DNA from: Haplomitrium mnioides
Taxonomy: Eukaryota > Marchantiophyta > Haplomitriopsida > Calobryales
DNA: 23,540 nt
Assembly: GCA_049999725.1 (NCBI GenBank)
Contig: JBNGIS010021912.1
Coordinates: 1 to 23,540 of the forward strand
Direction of reading: 5' to 3'
Part shown: positions 7,536 through 19,080 of the stretch, one piece after another
Position numbering within the stretch: the stretch's first letter is position 1
Layout: every line of letters begins with the position of its first letter
Program-made: the position numbers and the translations under genes
The notes under the pieces: generated by a model
Told to the model about the DNA's origin: nothing
Seen by the model: only the letters and a program-made list of their open reading frames with translations
The model's database searches: none

Positions 7536-7972
7536 TGTAATAGTATAAGTATGATGTTGTGCTAATTATAAAAAAATAAAGAGGAGTGAAGGAAGTAGTA
7601 GAGGATCACTTTTAGGGTTGAAATCATTGTAAAGTTGCTTACTTTCGAAGTTACTTTTAGGGCTGAAGTGACATAAGATTACTTGCCTTCAAAGTTACTT
7701 TAGAGAAGTAAGATAAGATCATTTTTAAGGTTGTAAACTGGAAGTGAAGATAGGGAGATGACACCTTCTTCTGTTATATAAATAATAGGGTTTCATAGCC
7801 CCACTCTTCATTGTGAAGTTCCTCTATAATCACTTGGGTTGTTTAGGGTCTTGGCTTTTGCTTCCAGTTTTGGTCTTAGCTTGAGCCTTGAGCTGCATTT
7901 GGTTGAAGAATTCTAGTAGAGTTTACTATGAGTTCTTACTCATTTGGAGTTATATTTTTGAGTTCTTCTACA
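7536..7972 (+). repeat. 3' LTR of gypsy element, 437 bp
   Basis: Starts TGTAATAGTA and ends TTCTACA, aligning with the 5' LTR. It keeps a good TATA box (TATATAAAT, 7775-7783) that is eroded in the 5' copy. It lacks one ~49-base internal unit present in the 5' LTR. The minisatellite resumes at the next base. Confidence 0.9.
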
Positions 7973-8680
7973 TATAAGGAGTACATTGCTTTCTCTACTA
8001 CCAATACTATTAATAGGGAGTATGCTTTCCATCCATAATACCAATACAATCTAATCCATAGTACCAATACTATCTATAAGGAGTATGTTGTTTATATTTA
8101 GTAGCAACATTCTCATTAAAGAGCACCTTGTACGCCGCTACCAATATTTAGTCCCAATATTGTCCATAGAGAGTATGTTGTCCACCTTAAGTACCAATAT
8201 TATTAATAGGGAGTGTGTTGTCCACCTCTAATACCAACACTATCCATAAAGAGCAAGTTGTTCACCTATAGCTGCAATAATATCCATAGTATCAATACTA
8301 TTTATAATAGCAATACTATCTATTGGGAGTACATTGTCCACCGTTGGTACTAATAGTTTTTATAAGGTGTACTCTATCCACTCTTAGTATTGATTCTATC
8401 CATAGGTTATATGTTTTGTCAACCTCTTGTAGCAATATTATCTATGAAGAGTACTATCAAACCACAGTACCAATAGTTTCTATAGCAAGCACAATGTCCG
8501 AAGGTTGAATTAAAACTATTCATAGGGAGTACGTTGTCCACCTATAGTACCATTATTTTGGGAGTGTTTTGTCAACCCTTAGTACCATTACTTTCAATAG
8601 AAAGTATGTTTTCAACCTATAGTACCAATGCTTCGTACGTTATCTACTCCTAGTACAAAGACTATCTATATGTTATCAAC
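7973..8680. repeat. Degenerate ~40-bp minisatellite, right arm
   Basis: About 17-18 diverged units of roughly 40 bp, consensus near TAGTACCAATACTATCCATA followed by GGGAGTATGTTGTCCACC. Good examples lie around 8048-8095, 8162-8235 and 8504-8560. Units drift towards the right end and the signal fades at about 8680. This is the same array as 2752-2945, split by the gypsy insertion. The short open frame at 8323-8508 is a chance reading of the repeat. Confidence 0.9.
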
Positions 8681-10430
8681 TCAAACTCAAATCAAATAGA
8701 GCAAGACTAAGAAAGAACAAACTAAACACACTTATATAGAATAGAACTAACACAAACAGTTGGAGTTAACAACACAACATACAAGCACACTTACACGGAT
8801 AAGACCTTTTTTTTAAGTGGAAGTTCTTATCTTTCTAGATCTTGACTACCAAGCAGCAATTTTGAGCAAAAAGGCTTGTTTCAAGCAATACAACAATCAA
8901 ATATCATTGACTACTAAAAGAGCCAAGCAAACAAGATCAAAGAAAAGAGAGGGGAGAAGAGGGTGGGGGGAGGGTGGAATAAGAACAAGGAGAACTGCAA
9001 ATATAAGCTCTATGCACCATTTTTTTTATCAAACATGATGTTAAACAATAGCCTTTGCAATGGTTAAAATTCACCAATGACCATTATTTGTCACGATCAT
9101 TGCAATAGAAGGATCAAGATAAGCAATTTGCACACCTCGTGAACCTTAGCTTTGCAAAGTTGCAAAAATTTCAACAACAAAACCAAACACTCTGTGGCTT
9201 TCTTTGATATGATTTTGCAAGAAAAATGACCAAAATGAAAGGAAAACCATAGTTAGTTTCTTTTTCTAATTTTCGGTCAAGATTCCATCATTGTTTTCCA
9301 CATGATCTAATTAAATCTTTCTTCACCAAAATAAGACAAACAAAATCCAAAGATAGGGTGTCTACTCTATCCTTTAAATATTCAATGCTTGAAATAGTCT
9401 AAAACTCTGAATCATCTGACCTCTGACACCACTATAGAGAGATAAGTTTGGCCAATGCCACCCTTCACTAAACTTGAAATGAACCAATCACATCAAAATC
9501 AAAATTCTAAAGGGCTTGAGACCTATTAATTTGACTATGACTTACAAGTGAATATTTGAAAACTTTGAAATGTGAGTTAGATGCATGAAGATATCTTCTT
9601 GAGCATTGTACCAATCTCAATTTCTATATTTGCTTACTTCAACCATTTCAAATGTTCACCTCATGTATCCCAATAATGCCTAGGTTGTTAATTTATATGC
9701 ACTCTTTTGATGGATTTGCTTATGAGAAATGAGGCAAATATTGACTACATACAAAGCAAAGCCTAAAGAAATTACAAAAACCCAAACCCGACAAACATAT
9801 AAGAGAACTCTTGGGTAAGCTAATTGTTGATCTTTAGGGGCTTATTCTAGCTTATATTTTAGCTATTTGGACTTCTATATAATACAAATCTAACCTATAA
9901 ACATAACACAACCGCACATGCCAACATCAATAATGATTTGTGACTCCTTTCTGATATTAACTTGTTGCATTATGTTCTTTATATTCTTGATTTTTCTCCA
10001 AATAAGCACTTGTTGATGCATTCATATCGTCTTGATAAGAGGCGTTACATCAACACAATACATATAAACAGCTAAAATCTACACACCATATAGCTAGAAA
10101 ACACATACATTGACAAATACACAAAGGGATCTAGGATTGACACCACTCTACACACAATACATGTAATATTTTGATGTCATAACTACGAGCATTTAGACGG
10201 GGATTCTTATTGCTTTACTTCATTGGTCTACTAAAATGTAGCTATAATGAATTTTTTTCTCGCCTTCAACAACATTGACCCTTCTTCAACGTAATACATA
10301 CATTGAGGTCTTTCAAGCCTCTTTGTATCCAACTTAGCCACTCTAGCTACCCTTCTCCCAATACTACAACAATCATATCGTATTTTTTGTTTCTTTTTTA
10401 TGATTTCCTATGCAAGCATATACTCAAAGA
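8681..10430. other. AT-rich DNA without recognisable genes
   Basis: No supportable coding sequence on either strand. The small purine-rich open frame at 8817-9038 (KRAKQTRSKKREGRRG...) is low-complexity and unsupported. Isolated GACCAAAATGA-like motifs occur at 9227-9238, possibly outliers of the cluster further right. A minus-strand primer-site-like sequence is at 9420-9431 (see findings). Confidence 0.6.
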
Positions 10431-11330
10431 AAGCTGTGTTCTTTATGACTAAATTAATGACCAAAAATTTGTCATTTTAACCACTAAATGACCATAAATT
10501 CTATGTCTTACCAGATGTGTAGTATAAGACATTTGAGTCACTATCATTTTGAGCAATGATGCGTATCACTAGTCATCTTGAAGTGTCCCAACTGACAAAT
10601 TTCCAAAAATAACTCTATGTCCAAAATGACTACAAAACCTTAGTGTTGATGGCAATGCAATTTCATTGTCAATTACCATCAACATGAGCTGTAATCAATG
10701 ACCAAGTGATATATTAGACCACATTAAATGCCAATTTTTGGTCATTTAGAGCATTGTCCAAAACGATGTTCAAAGACAATGGCTAATATATTGACACATG
10801 TCATTCTTTGAGTTTAAATTTTTGGTCATTTAGAATATGACCAAAATGACAAAATATATGATGAAATGGCAAAGTGACACATGGAATTTCAAGGACCAAT
10901 TTGTGTCTACTACATATCATTTTGAGAATCAATGAAGAAATGATACATGGCATAATGACTACCAAATGACGTGCTATATATGTCACTTTGAAAACCAACT
11001 AGCAATTGACACTTGTCCTCTTGAAAAAGTCATGCAAGTCATTTGGAACATGGTCTCAATGACTATATCTATAACCTATCAATGTATGACACGTGGTGAG
11101 ATATTGTCATCATTTTTTACATGACCAAAATGACAAAATGTAGTGCTCTTTCTCGACAGTAGTCATTCTAGACAACCAAAATGACACAACTTAATGGTCA
11201 TTTTGGAAAATCAACATGGTAGTCACTTAAAATATATTTAATTCATAATAATTGGCATTATATATAACAAATTGTACATTTTTTTATGAATGGTCAATGA
11301 GCTAAATGGTCAACTCAATAAGGAAAATTG
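10431..11330. mobile_element. Probable DNA-transposon relic: cluster of inverted GACCAAAATGAC motifs
   Basis: Motifs of the form ATGACCAAAATGACA and their reverse complement TTTTGGTCATTT recur many times in both orientations, at about 10459, 10488, 10620, 10733, 10820, 10837, 11122, 11175, 11194, 11290 and 11307, with related TGACACATG/TGACACGTG strings between them. A perfect 10-bp stem, TTTTGGTCAT (10820-10829) with ATGACCAAAA (10837-10846), lies inside. Many short motifs in both orientations is what subterminal regions of CACTA-type (and some other) DNA transposons look like. No matching terminal inverted repeats, target duplication or transposase can be identified, so the class is an inference. 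Confidence 0.5.
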
Positions 11331-11397
11331 TACTCAAATTAAACCAATTGAGTGTCAATAAAGTACAATAATTTATTTGTAGTAGGAAATCAATAGA

Positions 11398-11526
11398 CTT
11401 AGAAGAGCAATGATAAAACAACTCTTTACCTTGTTACTTCCTTAGATATAGAGGCATAAAATCAAATGCCTTAGAAGAGAAGTGATAAATACATTTCTCT
11501 ATGTTGTTACTTCCTTAAACATACTA
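11398..11526. repeat. Tandem duplication, ~72-bp period, two copies
   Basis: CTTAGAAGAG begins at 11398 and again at 11470. The units continue in parallel (ATGATAAA.../GTGATAAA..., then TTGTTACTTCCTTA in both). They are diverged but clearly the same sequence. No coding potential is evident. Confidence 0.8.
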
Positions 11527-12686
11527 TTTTGCTCTGAACTACACTTGCATTCTCACTTGTATTGGTCTTGCACTGTCATTGGCCAATGTATTGTCATTTC
11601 CATTGATCCTAGCACTTGGACTGCTATATAATTCCTCTTTTTTTTCTTGACAACAACCTTGTCGGAGCACTCATTAAGCTCCAACTCATATAAAATGGTA
11701 TTGACAACATATTGAAGCCCATTATAACACCTAAATCACTACAAAATCATATATGATCTTAAAAAAAATACAATATAGACAATAGGTAGGTAAATGAATG
11801 AGTCTCAAAGTGCAAGTAAGAATAGGTCTATTTATTGGTCCAATAGAAAGCTAGATTTTAACCAAATGATTGAATAATATGCAAAGAAGGTGAGGGATAT
11901 GTAGTACATAAACAAACTTCCAGCTCTAAGAAAGAAGATGGAAATGTGTGTTGAGGAATGTCTTTATAAGTATTTAGAGAACTCCAAACTTACAAACTAA
12001 AATAGCCAAGCAAAACAAACGATACCTAGAAAAAAAATAACTAACTAACTAGAGAAGTAGTGTGTTGGAGAAATTCAATTTTTCACAATTTCCCTAATTG
12101 AAGGCGATTGAAGTGAGCTGAAGGTGTTTAGCAGTGAATCATGACCTTATGGGGTGTTGAGATTGTTTCAAGTCTTGGTGTAACAATTTTAGTGTAAAAT
12201 AGATCCAGAATTTGACTTGTCTAAAATAGAGTAGTCATGACAACAGTCAAGGGTGAGAAATAAAGGTTAAGAAGCATGGAAGGCTAAGACAAGACACATG
12301 GTATGGTGGGTGAATTCCACCATGGATTGGACGTTGGAGCGTGGAGAAAATGTAACATTGAGAAGTGGGTTGAAATACTTTTTGGTCGCAAGAAGGTGAA
12401 GTGAAAAAATAGATTCAAGAATCAACACCAACGACATTAGAACTGAAAGCATGAATGAGACTCCTCATAACTAGACAAGGGAGTCTGATTTTGCCTCCCA
12501 CTACAAGAGATGATGAATACATTGCATTAATCTTGTTTGTTATTCATTGATCATCAACCAAGAGTGGTAGCTATTCACTCAGTTGCTCAGTGATGTCCTG
12601 ATAGCTGCACAATAGCCTACATTAGGCGATATATTGTGTTGTTTATTTACTCTTAACATTCTCATACTCAATTCAATCCTTGGTGC
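11527..12686. other. AT-rich DNA without recognisable genes
   Basis: I see no gene, RNA or transposon boundary here. The minus-strand frame at 12267-12452 has no recognisable motif. A string CACTACAAGAGATG at about 12499 resembles a CACTA-transposon end, but no partner was found. Confidence 0.5.
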
Positions 12687-12832
12687 ACAAATAAACAAAG
12701 TAAGTGTGAGTTTATTAAAACATCCACAAACTTAGTGGCTTTATGAGACTAAGAATTACATAGCAAAAATAATTGTAAATCTCAAGGAAGTCAATGGTGA
12801 GTTTCACTTTGCACCATGAGGACCTTTCTCAC
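12687..12832. repeat. Dispersed direct repeat, copy 1 (~146 bp)
   Basis: Aligns with 14384-14530: CAAATAAACAAAGTAAGTG against CAAATAAACAGAGTAAGTG at the left, ATCTCAAGGAAGTCAATG against GTCTCAAGGTAGTCAATG in the middle, and GAGGACCTTTCTC at the right in both. No coding sequence is evident. Possibly a small transposable-element family or the ends of a larger decayed element. Confidence 0.8.
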
Positions 12833-14383
12833 AAAGAATTTGGCCAATGATGATGCAGTAGGAGAGAAAAGATTTTTCCAAAACACTTTTCTACAATTGT
12901 GAGGATGGAGTTTGTGATAAGTCGTGGGGCACTTTTATATCCATAATGATATACACCATTTGATTCTTTTGCTATTGTATTACCTAGGACAATGATTGAA
13001 AATGATCAAAGGTCTTTTGGTTCAATAAGTACAAGGAGTAGAATTTTGATTGAAGGGTCACTAAAGCAACCAAGAGAAACAAAAAAAAAAGTACAACAAT
13101 GTGCTCTATACTCTACTCACTAATATAAATTTTGAAGTCTAATTCTTTATATATTACATTCCAACATATCAACAATATCACAAGCTCTCTACCATATGCA
13201 AAATTATATAGAAATAGAAGGGTGCACATTCCAAATTAGGTGATGCAATTTTGTTGCCATAGAACTATGAATATCATGTTAGAATAAGAACCATCCACAC
13301 TACAATATATTCTTTTTTTGACCAAATATGATTGAGAAAAACCATCTCAACCTTAGAGACAGCAACACCAAACAAGGGCAAGAGAAAGGGAAGAAAGATG
13401 ATATGATTAGAATTGTCATAGCCAAAGTTTAGTAGCATATATTACTCAGACTTTGGTAGATGCAAAAAGTACTGCCAACATGTAGAGTTATGTTATGGTG
13501 GTTGTTTGTGTAACTTTCAAGTCTTCCAAACTCGAATTGTTTCCATCAATTGAACAGGTTAGCATGCAAACTTCACTTGGATGATAACAAACACATGTGA
13601 CATGCACAACAGATGGTTATCCAACTTAGAACAACCAACACACCATCAAGAAAGCATCACAACAACATGTAGCTAGTATGACAAATTATTGTAGGAAAAT
13701 TGATGGGTATTGAGTGCATCTTAAAATAATCATAGATGATCATTGCTAACTTGGCTCGTTGCTACTAAATCTGATCAAGACTACTGTTTCCATCCACTAG
13801 CAAAATAACAATATGCATGCAAGTGAAGCATATGTCTAAAAAGATAAGACGATAGAGAGTTCTATAAAATCCCAAAAAAACATGCGTCTGTCTTCAAATC
13901 CACTAACAATGTGAGCATATGTGTTTGGTAGGCAGCAGTCTAGAAATTATTACTACAAAAATTATTTTCCTCCTCTTTATTTTACTCATAGATGTGCAGA
14001 AAGTACATCGTGATACTATTTACCACACATTATACTTTTGATTAATAACATCAATACGCTAGTAAATAAATAAAAGAGATAGAATTGATAAAATGTCTTG
14101 TTATTATGCATTTTGAGATAAAAACTATCTTCAATAATCTAAAAAAATAAAATTTTTAACATTGTAGATTGATAAGAAGCTGAGTAAAGCACAATTATAT
14201 TTGTTGATGCTCATCTCACTAATATGTTTTTTTACATTCTTGTAGGATCTCCCTTGTTTCCTTGCATTATATGATTGCTCTTTGAGTTCCAAATATATAA
14301 AAATCAACTCCTTAATCAACTTTAGCATAATAGCATGTTGCTCCAAACATCTTTGTAAGGACAAGCAATGTAGACGCTGACAA
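12833..14383. other. AT-rich DNA between two direct repeats, no recognisable gene
   Basis: About 1.55 kb with no supportable coding sequence on either strand. If the flanking repeats are termini of one element, this would be its interior, but no element protein is visible. Confidence 0.5.
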
Positions 14384-14530
14384 CAAATAAACAGAGTAAG
14401 TGCGAGCTCCTATAAATATCCAAATACCCGAGTGACCACATGGAACCAAAATTTACAAAACAATAGTAATTATAAGTCTCAAGGTAGTCAATGTTGAGTT
14501 TGGTTCTACATTGTAGAGGACCTTTCTCTT
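14384..14530. repeat. Dispersed direct repeat, copy 2 (~147 bp)
   Basis: Same orientation as the copy at 12687-12832. The similarity stops on both sides, so it is a discrete unit, not part of a longer duplication. Confidence 0.8.
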
Positions 14531-16282
14531 AGCTATGACAATTGCAACTTATATTGCATTTAAGCCATTTTCTTGCCATGATGTACTTTTTTTCAGCTTG
14601 TCCAATACGGTTGGGATTGGAATCAAAGCTAGTAAGTATAGTCAAATTCTTCTTACCAAGATTAGAAAGGTTGGGCAAATTCCTTCCATGTTTTCAAATG
14701 AGAAATATTTCTCTTATCTAAGATTGAAAGAACAACAATCCACTTTCATATTTCATTACATTCACTTGTTATTCCAACAATTATCTTGTCTTTACTATGT
14801 TTTCAATTCTATCTTGTACAATCCTAGCTGGTTTTCCCTACCAAAAAAAAATTTGATAGCCGGTTTTTATAGTCAAGAATACATTATCTTTTTATACCTT
14901 ACATATTTTGGGATCCAAGAGGGAGAGACTATAGTATTGAAGATGTGGAGAGTAAAAAAACCACAAAAATAAATAAATAGAAGTTGCAATAGTCTAGGAA
15001 AAACGTACACACATCATAACTACCACAAGAGGTAGAGTAAAGCCTTTAAAACATAGTATTAGACACAAATTTTTGGATGGATGAGCCCCAACTTCTTGTT
15101 GGTTTGCTGACATCAGGTTCGGATCAACCTTTGTACTAAGTTTTTGCCACTTTTTAGAGAGAATCGGAAAACTCAATCATGATGTTGGCTAGCACTCTCC
15201 AAGATTCCAACTAATCAAAATATGCCCATTCTCAAGCATTAAACTTCTAACATCAACCATTTTGCATAGGGCTTTCTGCACCCAAAATATAACACATGAA
15301 GCATACCACTAGTGACTACGTGGATACACAACACAACTAAAGTGACTAGAACATAGAGCCATGAAGATGCAGAGAGACTAAAAGATTTTTATGGACAGAC
15401 AAAAAGTGGTCAATATGTTTGTCACCAACAATAACTGCCACTCCTGTGGGAGCATTAACTCATGAGTTCTGGCCAATGCTTTGAGAGTCAAATCTTGACA
15501 AACACTTTCAATTGTAATACTCATATTTGTGAGCAAGATTACAATTAAGAGCACATTGATTTAATAAAAAGATTTGGCTCCCTTGCTTGTGTCACACAAC
15601 CATTTTTTATCACTTGTCTATTGTAATCTTAGTCTTTTTGGCCTTTGAACTAGTCGAGACTTTAATTTTATCTATTCTATATTTTTTATCTAATTGGGTT
15701 GCACTTTGTGAATTTGCAAACACTAAGAGAAAGTGCATGGCTAAAAATAGTGTATCTCTTTTGCTCAATAATACAACATCATAAAGAGATATATAGATGA
15801 GATTCAAACCTATTCAAGAAACAAAGAGTTGAATCCAAGCAACTTGCAAGGATTCAATTTCCATCAAAGGTAAGGAGATATTGTTCAAAGATTTTCCAAC
15901 TTTATGTACTAGTTTTCTATGATTCCAACATTATAAGGAAACGAGAAACATATCAAGGTGGATATAATATCCACCATCAAAATTCTATTAGTGTAATATA
16001 AATATCTTTGTGAGTACTGCATAAATTGTCTTTTTGTTAATACATATAGTCAATGAAAATTTACCAAAGTGATCTATATCTTTGGCTTGAGAACACCAAG
16101 AAAGAAAAATATACCTACAAATAGAGAATGGAGTAGAATAAAACTTGATTTAGTTCCAAACCATTCATATTGTGAGTGGGACCTAGAATACAACCCGAAT
16201 TGAGGTGTCAATATGCCATAGACCTATAAACAACATATTATAGCAAGAGAACTATTGCTTGTTCATATAGTTTGTCTGTTTC
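14531..16282. other. AT-rich DNA; one unassigned 145-codon open frame, no supported gene
   Basis: The longest open frame is 14535-14972 (+), starting MTIATYIAFKPFSCHDVLFF. It is F/Y/I/L/S-rich, as expected of a chance frame in AT-rich plant DNA, and matches no family I know. A 60-codon minus frame at 15176-14994 contains DPNLMSANQQEVGAHPSK, which is less AT-biased and might be a scrap of old coding sequence, but I cannot name it. Confidence 0.4.
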
Positions 16283-16405
16283 TAGTATTGGCTATAGGCT
16301 ATGATTGACCCATAAGTTTTTTTGCTTTTAGTATTGGCTATAGGTTATGGCTAACCTTGAGGGTTGTTTTCTTTTAACATTGGCTATAGGTTATACTATG
16401 GTCTA
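16283..16405. repeat. 46-bp tandem repeat, three copies
   Basis: ATTGGCTATAGG occurs at 16287, 16333 and 16379, exactly 46 bases apart each time. The surrounding unit (TTAGTATTGGCTATAGGTTATG, then GCTAACC, then a T-rich stretch) is also repeated, with substitutions. Noncoding. Confidence 0.88.
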
Positions 16406-19080
16406 TTCTGTAAAATGTCTAAGTTTAAGAGTTCATAAATTGTCTTTTCAATTTGCTTGCATGTAAATCTTTATAGTCATAAAAGTTTGCTCTATAAAGT
16501 AGAACATTGCACATACACATTGCTACGACATAGGATGGAGACTTATAATAGGTACAAGGAGCACTCCAATCCAACTATGGAGCTCAAATAGCTATGCATC
16601 AACCTTGTTATCAACTCAATAATGACTTCATCGGTGACATTTAGAGATTAGAAACTTCTTGTAATATTTCAAGTATGAATTGCTTATGCTCTAGAATAGA
16701 ATTCTATATAATAGGATTAGAATGTTGAAAAGATTTTTGAATTGAGCAGATCAAGACTTCATCAAAACATCAGAAGACAACCAAGCTTCAACAAAGACAC
16801 TCCGAGAAAATTAAAAAAAAAAAACATGTCTTCTATGTGGGTGAGTGCTCTCATGGGAAATTGTGTGGGAAGATTTTTGTATTTTAATATGTGTGAATGT
16901 TTGTTCATGTACCCGTTTATGTGGTGTTATTATAATAGAAAAATTAAATGATCAAGAAGACTTGCATAGGATCAGAAGGTAAGCTCTGCATTAGGTGAAT
17001 TGATTACAAAGAGATATAGTCAAGGGAAGTTGGCTGCCAGTCCAATGAAGACAAAAAGAATTCTAGTACCTAACATCCGCATGAAACTAATGGAGAATAA
17101 ACAAGGAATTATAGGTGGAAATATGCATAGAGATATGACGAGAGATTCTAGAGGATACTCGCTCTTCTTCCATTACGACTGCACCCTCCCTTTGCGGCTT
17201 CTCTCCTTGATTTCTCGTACCTTACTTTGAAGAATGAACATGAAGGATAAAAAATACAACAAGAAGAATGATCTAATTTCTCATTGGAGATCTCAGAGAA
17301 TAGAAGAATGTGCAGAGAAATGGTGAAAAACAACATTATCTCTATTGGATATTCCCAAATTTGCAGGTGAAGTATAAAAAAATCAATCCAAAAGAAGACT
17401 TGTAGAGAAGGAGAAGTATCAAAAAGAAATGTGTACATATGAAGTGGGTTCGTAGCAGAGTGTGTAGTGGAAATTTGATCTCCTATAATTAAAATCCTTG
17501 GAAGGTCTATGTTGTTCAAGAACAGTATTAGAACTCTTGTCAATCCATGATAGATTGCGATGTCATTATGATCTATCTGAATTATACATATTTATTTGTG
17601 TATATGTGATGTGTCCTTTTGTATATGTCTTTGTGAGTATTCATGTATGTTGTTCCCTTTTTAATCTAGTTATTTGTGAATTAACATGTGGCAAAAGCAT
17701 GTGTTCATTGAATCTAGAGGTTGAGGTTGGAAAAAGAGGACTAAAACCAGAAAAAATAGTATGCCTCTCCCTTGCTTTAAAATTGTTTATGTGTGAGTCT
17801 GCTTTCATGTTTGTAATTTTGTGGAGCTAGTATGAGGACGAGAAAAAGTGGGCTATCTTAGAAAAACAAGCCTATCTTAAATTTTTATGTGTTTCCTCTT
17901 CCTGTTTGTGTGGTTGCTTGTTTTTTTTTTCAAAGAATTTCAAGATTTTGCATAAGCTATACCAACATGGAAGGTCTATAAGTTCAAAGTTCTGAGATAG
18001 AATTCAACGCTATCAACTATTGGGTTTTTCTTTGGTGATAATGAAAAAGCCTGCACCAATCTAAGAACTATTTTCCTCTACAGATTTGGTTATCAAACTA
18101 CTTATAACATATGTTAGATATGGTGTTGATGGTAATAAAGTGAAGATCTGCCATGACTTCTGCTTCCTTATTGAGTTCATATGGAATGACAACATGCCTT
18201 CTTGTTTCCTCCCTTGAATCAGATGACCCAAAACCAGTATGTTAGAATATTGTTGATGAACGATGAGTGTTTAGCTCTTGAGTCCTATTGCTTTGATTTT
18301 GAAAGGTTCATACCTACCCCTATTTTTGATCATTGCCAAGTGATCTCACGTTAGCTTACACAATCCTAGACTACTAACCTCATAGTATATGCTTGTTATT
18401 GACTCTTTGATAATCACTGTTTTTTTTACTTAGGTCCCAAAATTTAGTAACCTCTATCTGACGCCCACCTTTGTTATCTCCATGCAATAACTTTGTATTT
18501 CATGTATCTTGCTCGAGACCTATTCAATTGTCATCAACTAGTGGTCAGAAATCTAAAAGCTGTAATTGTTTCCAGTGTTCCATTCATTATTGTAGAACAT
18601 CTTTTTTGTAGCTTGTGTCTTTGCTTTGTTAACATAAATCTCATAGTTGAAATCTCCTTTTGTATGTCCGCCTTTCTATTTCTATCATAGTTTTGTAATT
18701 TATAATATCATATTTCTAGTGTTGTGCCACTACTCTTGAACTTTGATCTGTAACTGCCCTCTCAAAGTTTCATTTTTGTATCTTATCTTATCCAAACTCC
18801 CTAGTTTGGTTTTTGTGAATTGTTGGTCCATAGCTTTCCACATTGGTTTCTGTCTGTATTTTCTCAGTTTGATACCACCTGTTGCAGACTTTCAATGAGG
18901 TAGTTGGACTGCCGCGTCCAGATAGAACGTACACCATGTCCTCATCATTCTTGACACCATGAATTCTATCTTATCTTCTGCCTTGTGTCTTCCTCCTCTT
19001 TTGATTAGGAAACTCATGTGGTCGATGATAGAACCCCTCTTGCTATAAGAGCCAATTACGATCTACCCTTGCTCTTTTTT
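16406..19080. other. AT-rich DNA without recognisable genes
   Basis: Several open frames of 65-131 codons exist (for example 17148-17543 on the minus strand and 17498-17830 on the plus strand), but none carries a motif I recognise and all have the F/L/I/S/Y/C composition of chance frames. A short GC-richer patch at 17160-17215 and another at about 18900-18960 stand out slightly. Neither can be assigned. Confidence 0.5.

Larger units (their letters stand above)
2946..7972 (+). mobile_element. Decayed Ty3/gypsy chromovirus LTR retrotransposon
   Basis: A nearly full-length but dead element of about 5.0 kb. It has LTRs at 2946-3431 and 7536-7972, a degenerate initiator-tRNA-Met primer site right after the 5' LTR, and gag, protease, RT, RNase H, integrase and chromodomain remnants in gypsy order. 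All coding parts carry stops or shifts. It is inserted in the ~40-bp minisatellite: the unit is cut at ...ATTGTC-TTTAG and resumes TATAA-GGAGTAC, so TTTAG and TATAA are plausible decayed copies of a 5-bp target duplication (originally something like TATAG). The C-terminal chromodomain places it among chromoviruses; I cannot assign the clade (for example Reina, Tekay or CRM) by eye. Confidence 0.92.

Noticed and set aside
2752-8680. Regularly spaced short repeats that could be read as a CRISPR array
   Set aside because: Units are tandem and diverged without unique equal-length spacers, and the context is a plant genome with LTR retrotransposons. It is a minisatellite.
12499-12512. CACTACAAGAGATG as a CACTA transposon terminus
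   Set aside because: No matching inverted terminus or 3-bp duplication was found in the window; the string is short enough to occur by chance.
14535-14972. 145-codon open frame as a real gene
   Set aside because: Composition is dominated by F, Y, I, L and S as in chance frames of AT-rich DNA, no motif is recognisable, and its ATG lies just after the right edge of a dispersed repeat.
17148-17543. 131-codon minus-strand frame with a basic tail (KSRREAAKGGCSRNGRRAS)
   Set aside because: No family resemblance, and the basic tail comes from one short GC-richer patch. Opposite-strand frames in the same place are equally plausible. Not enough to call a gene.
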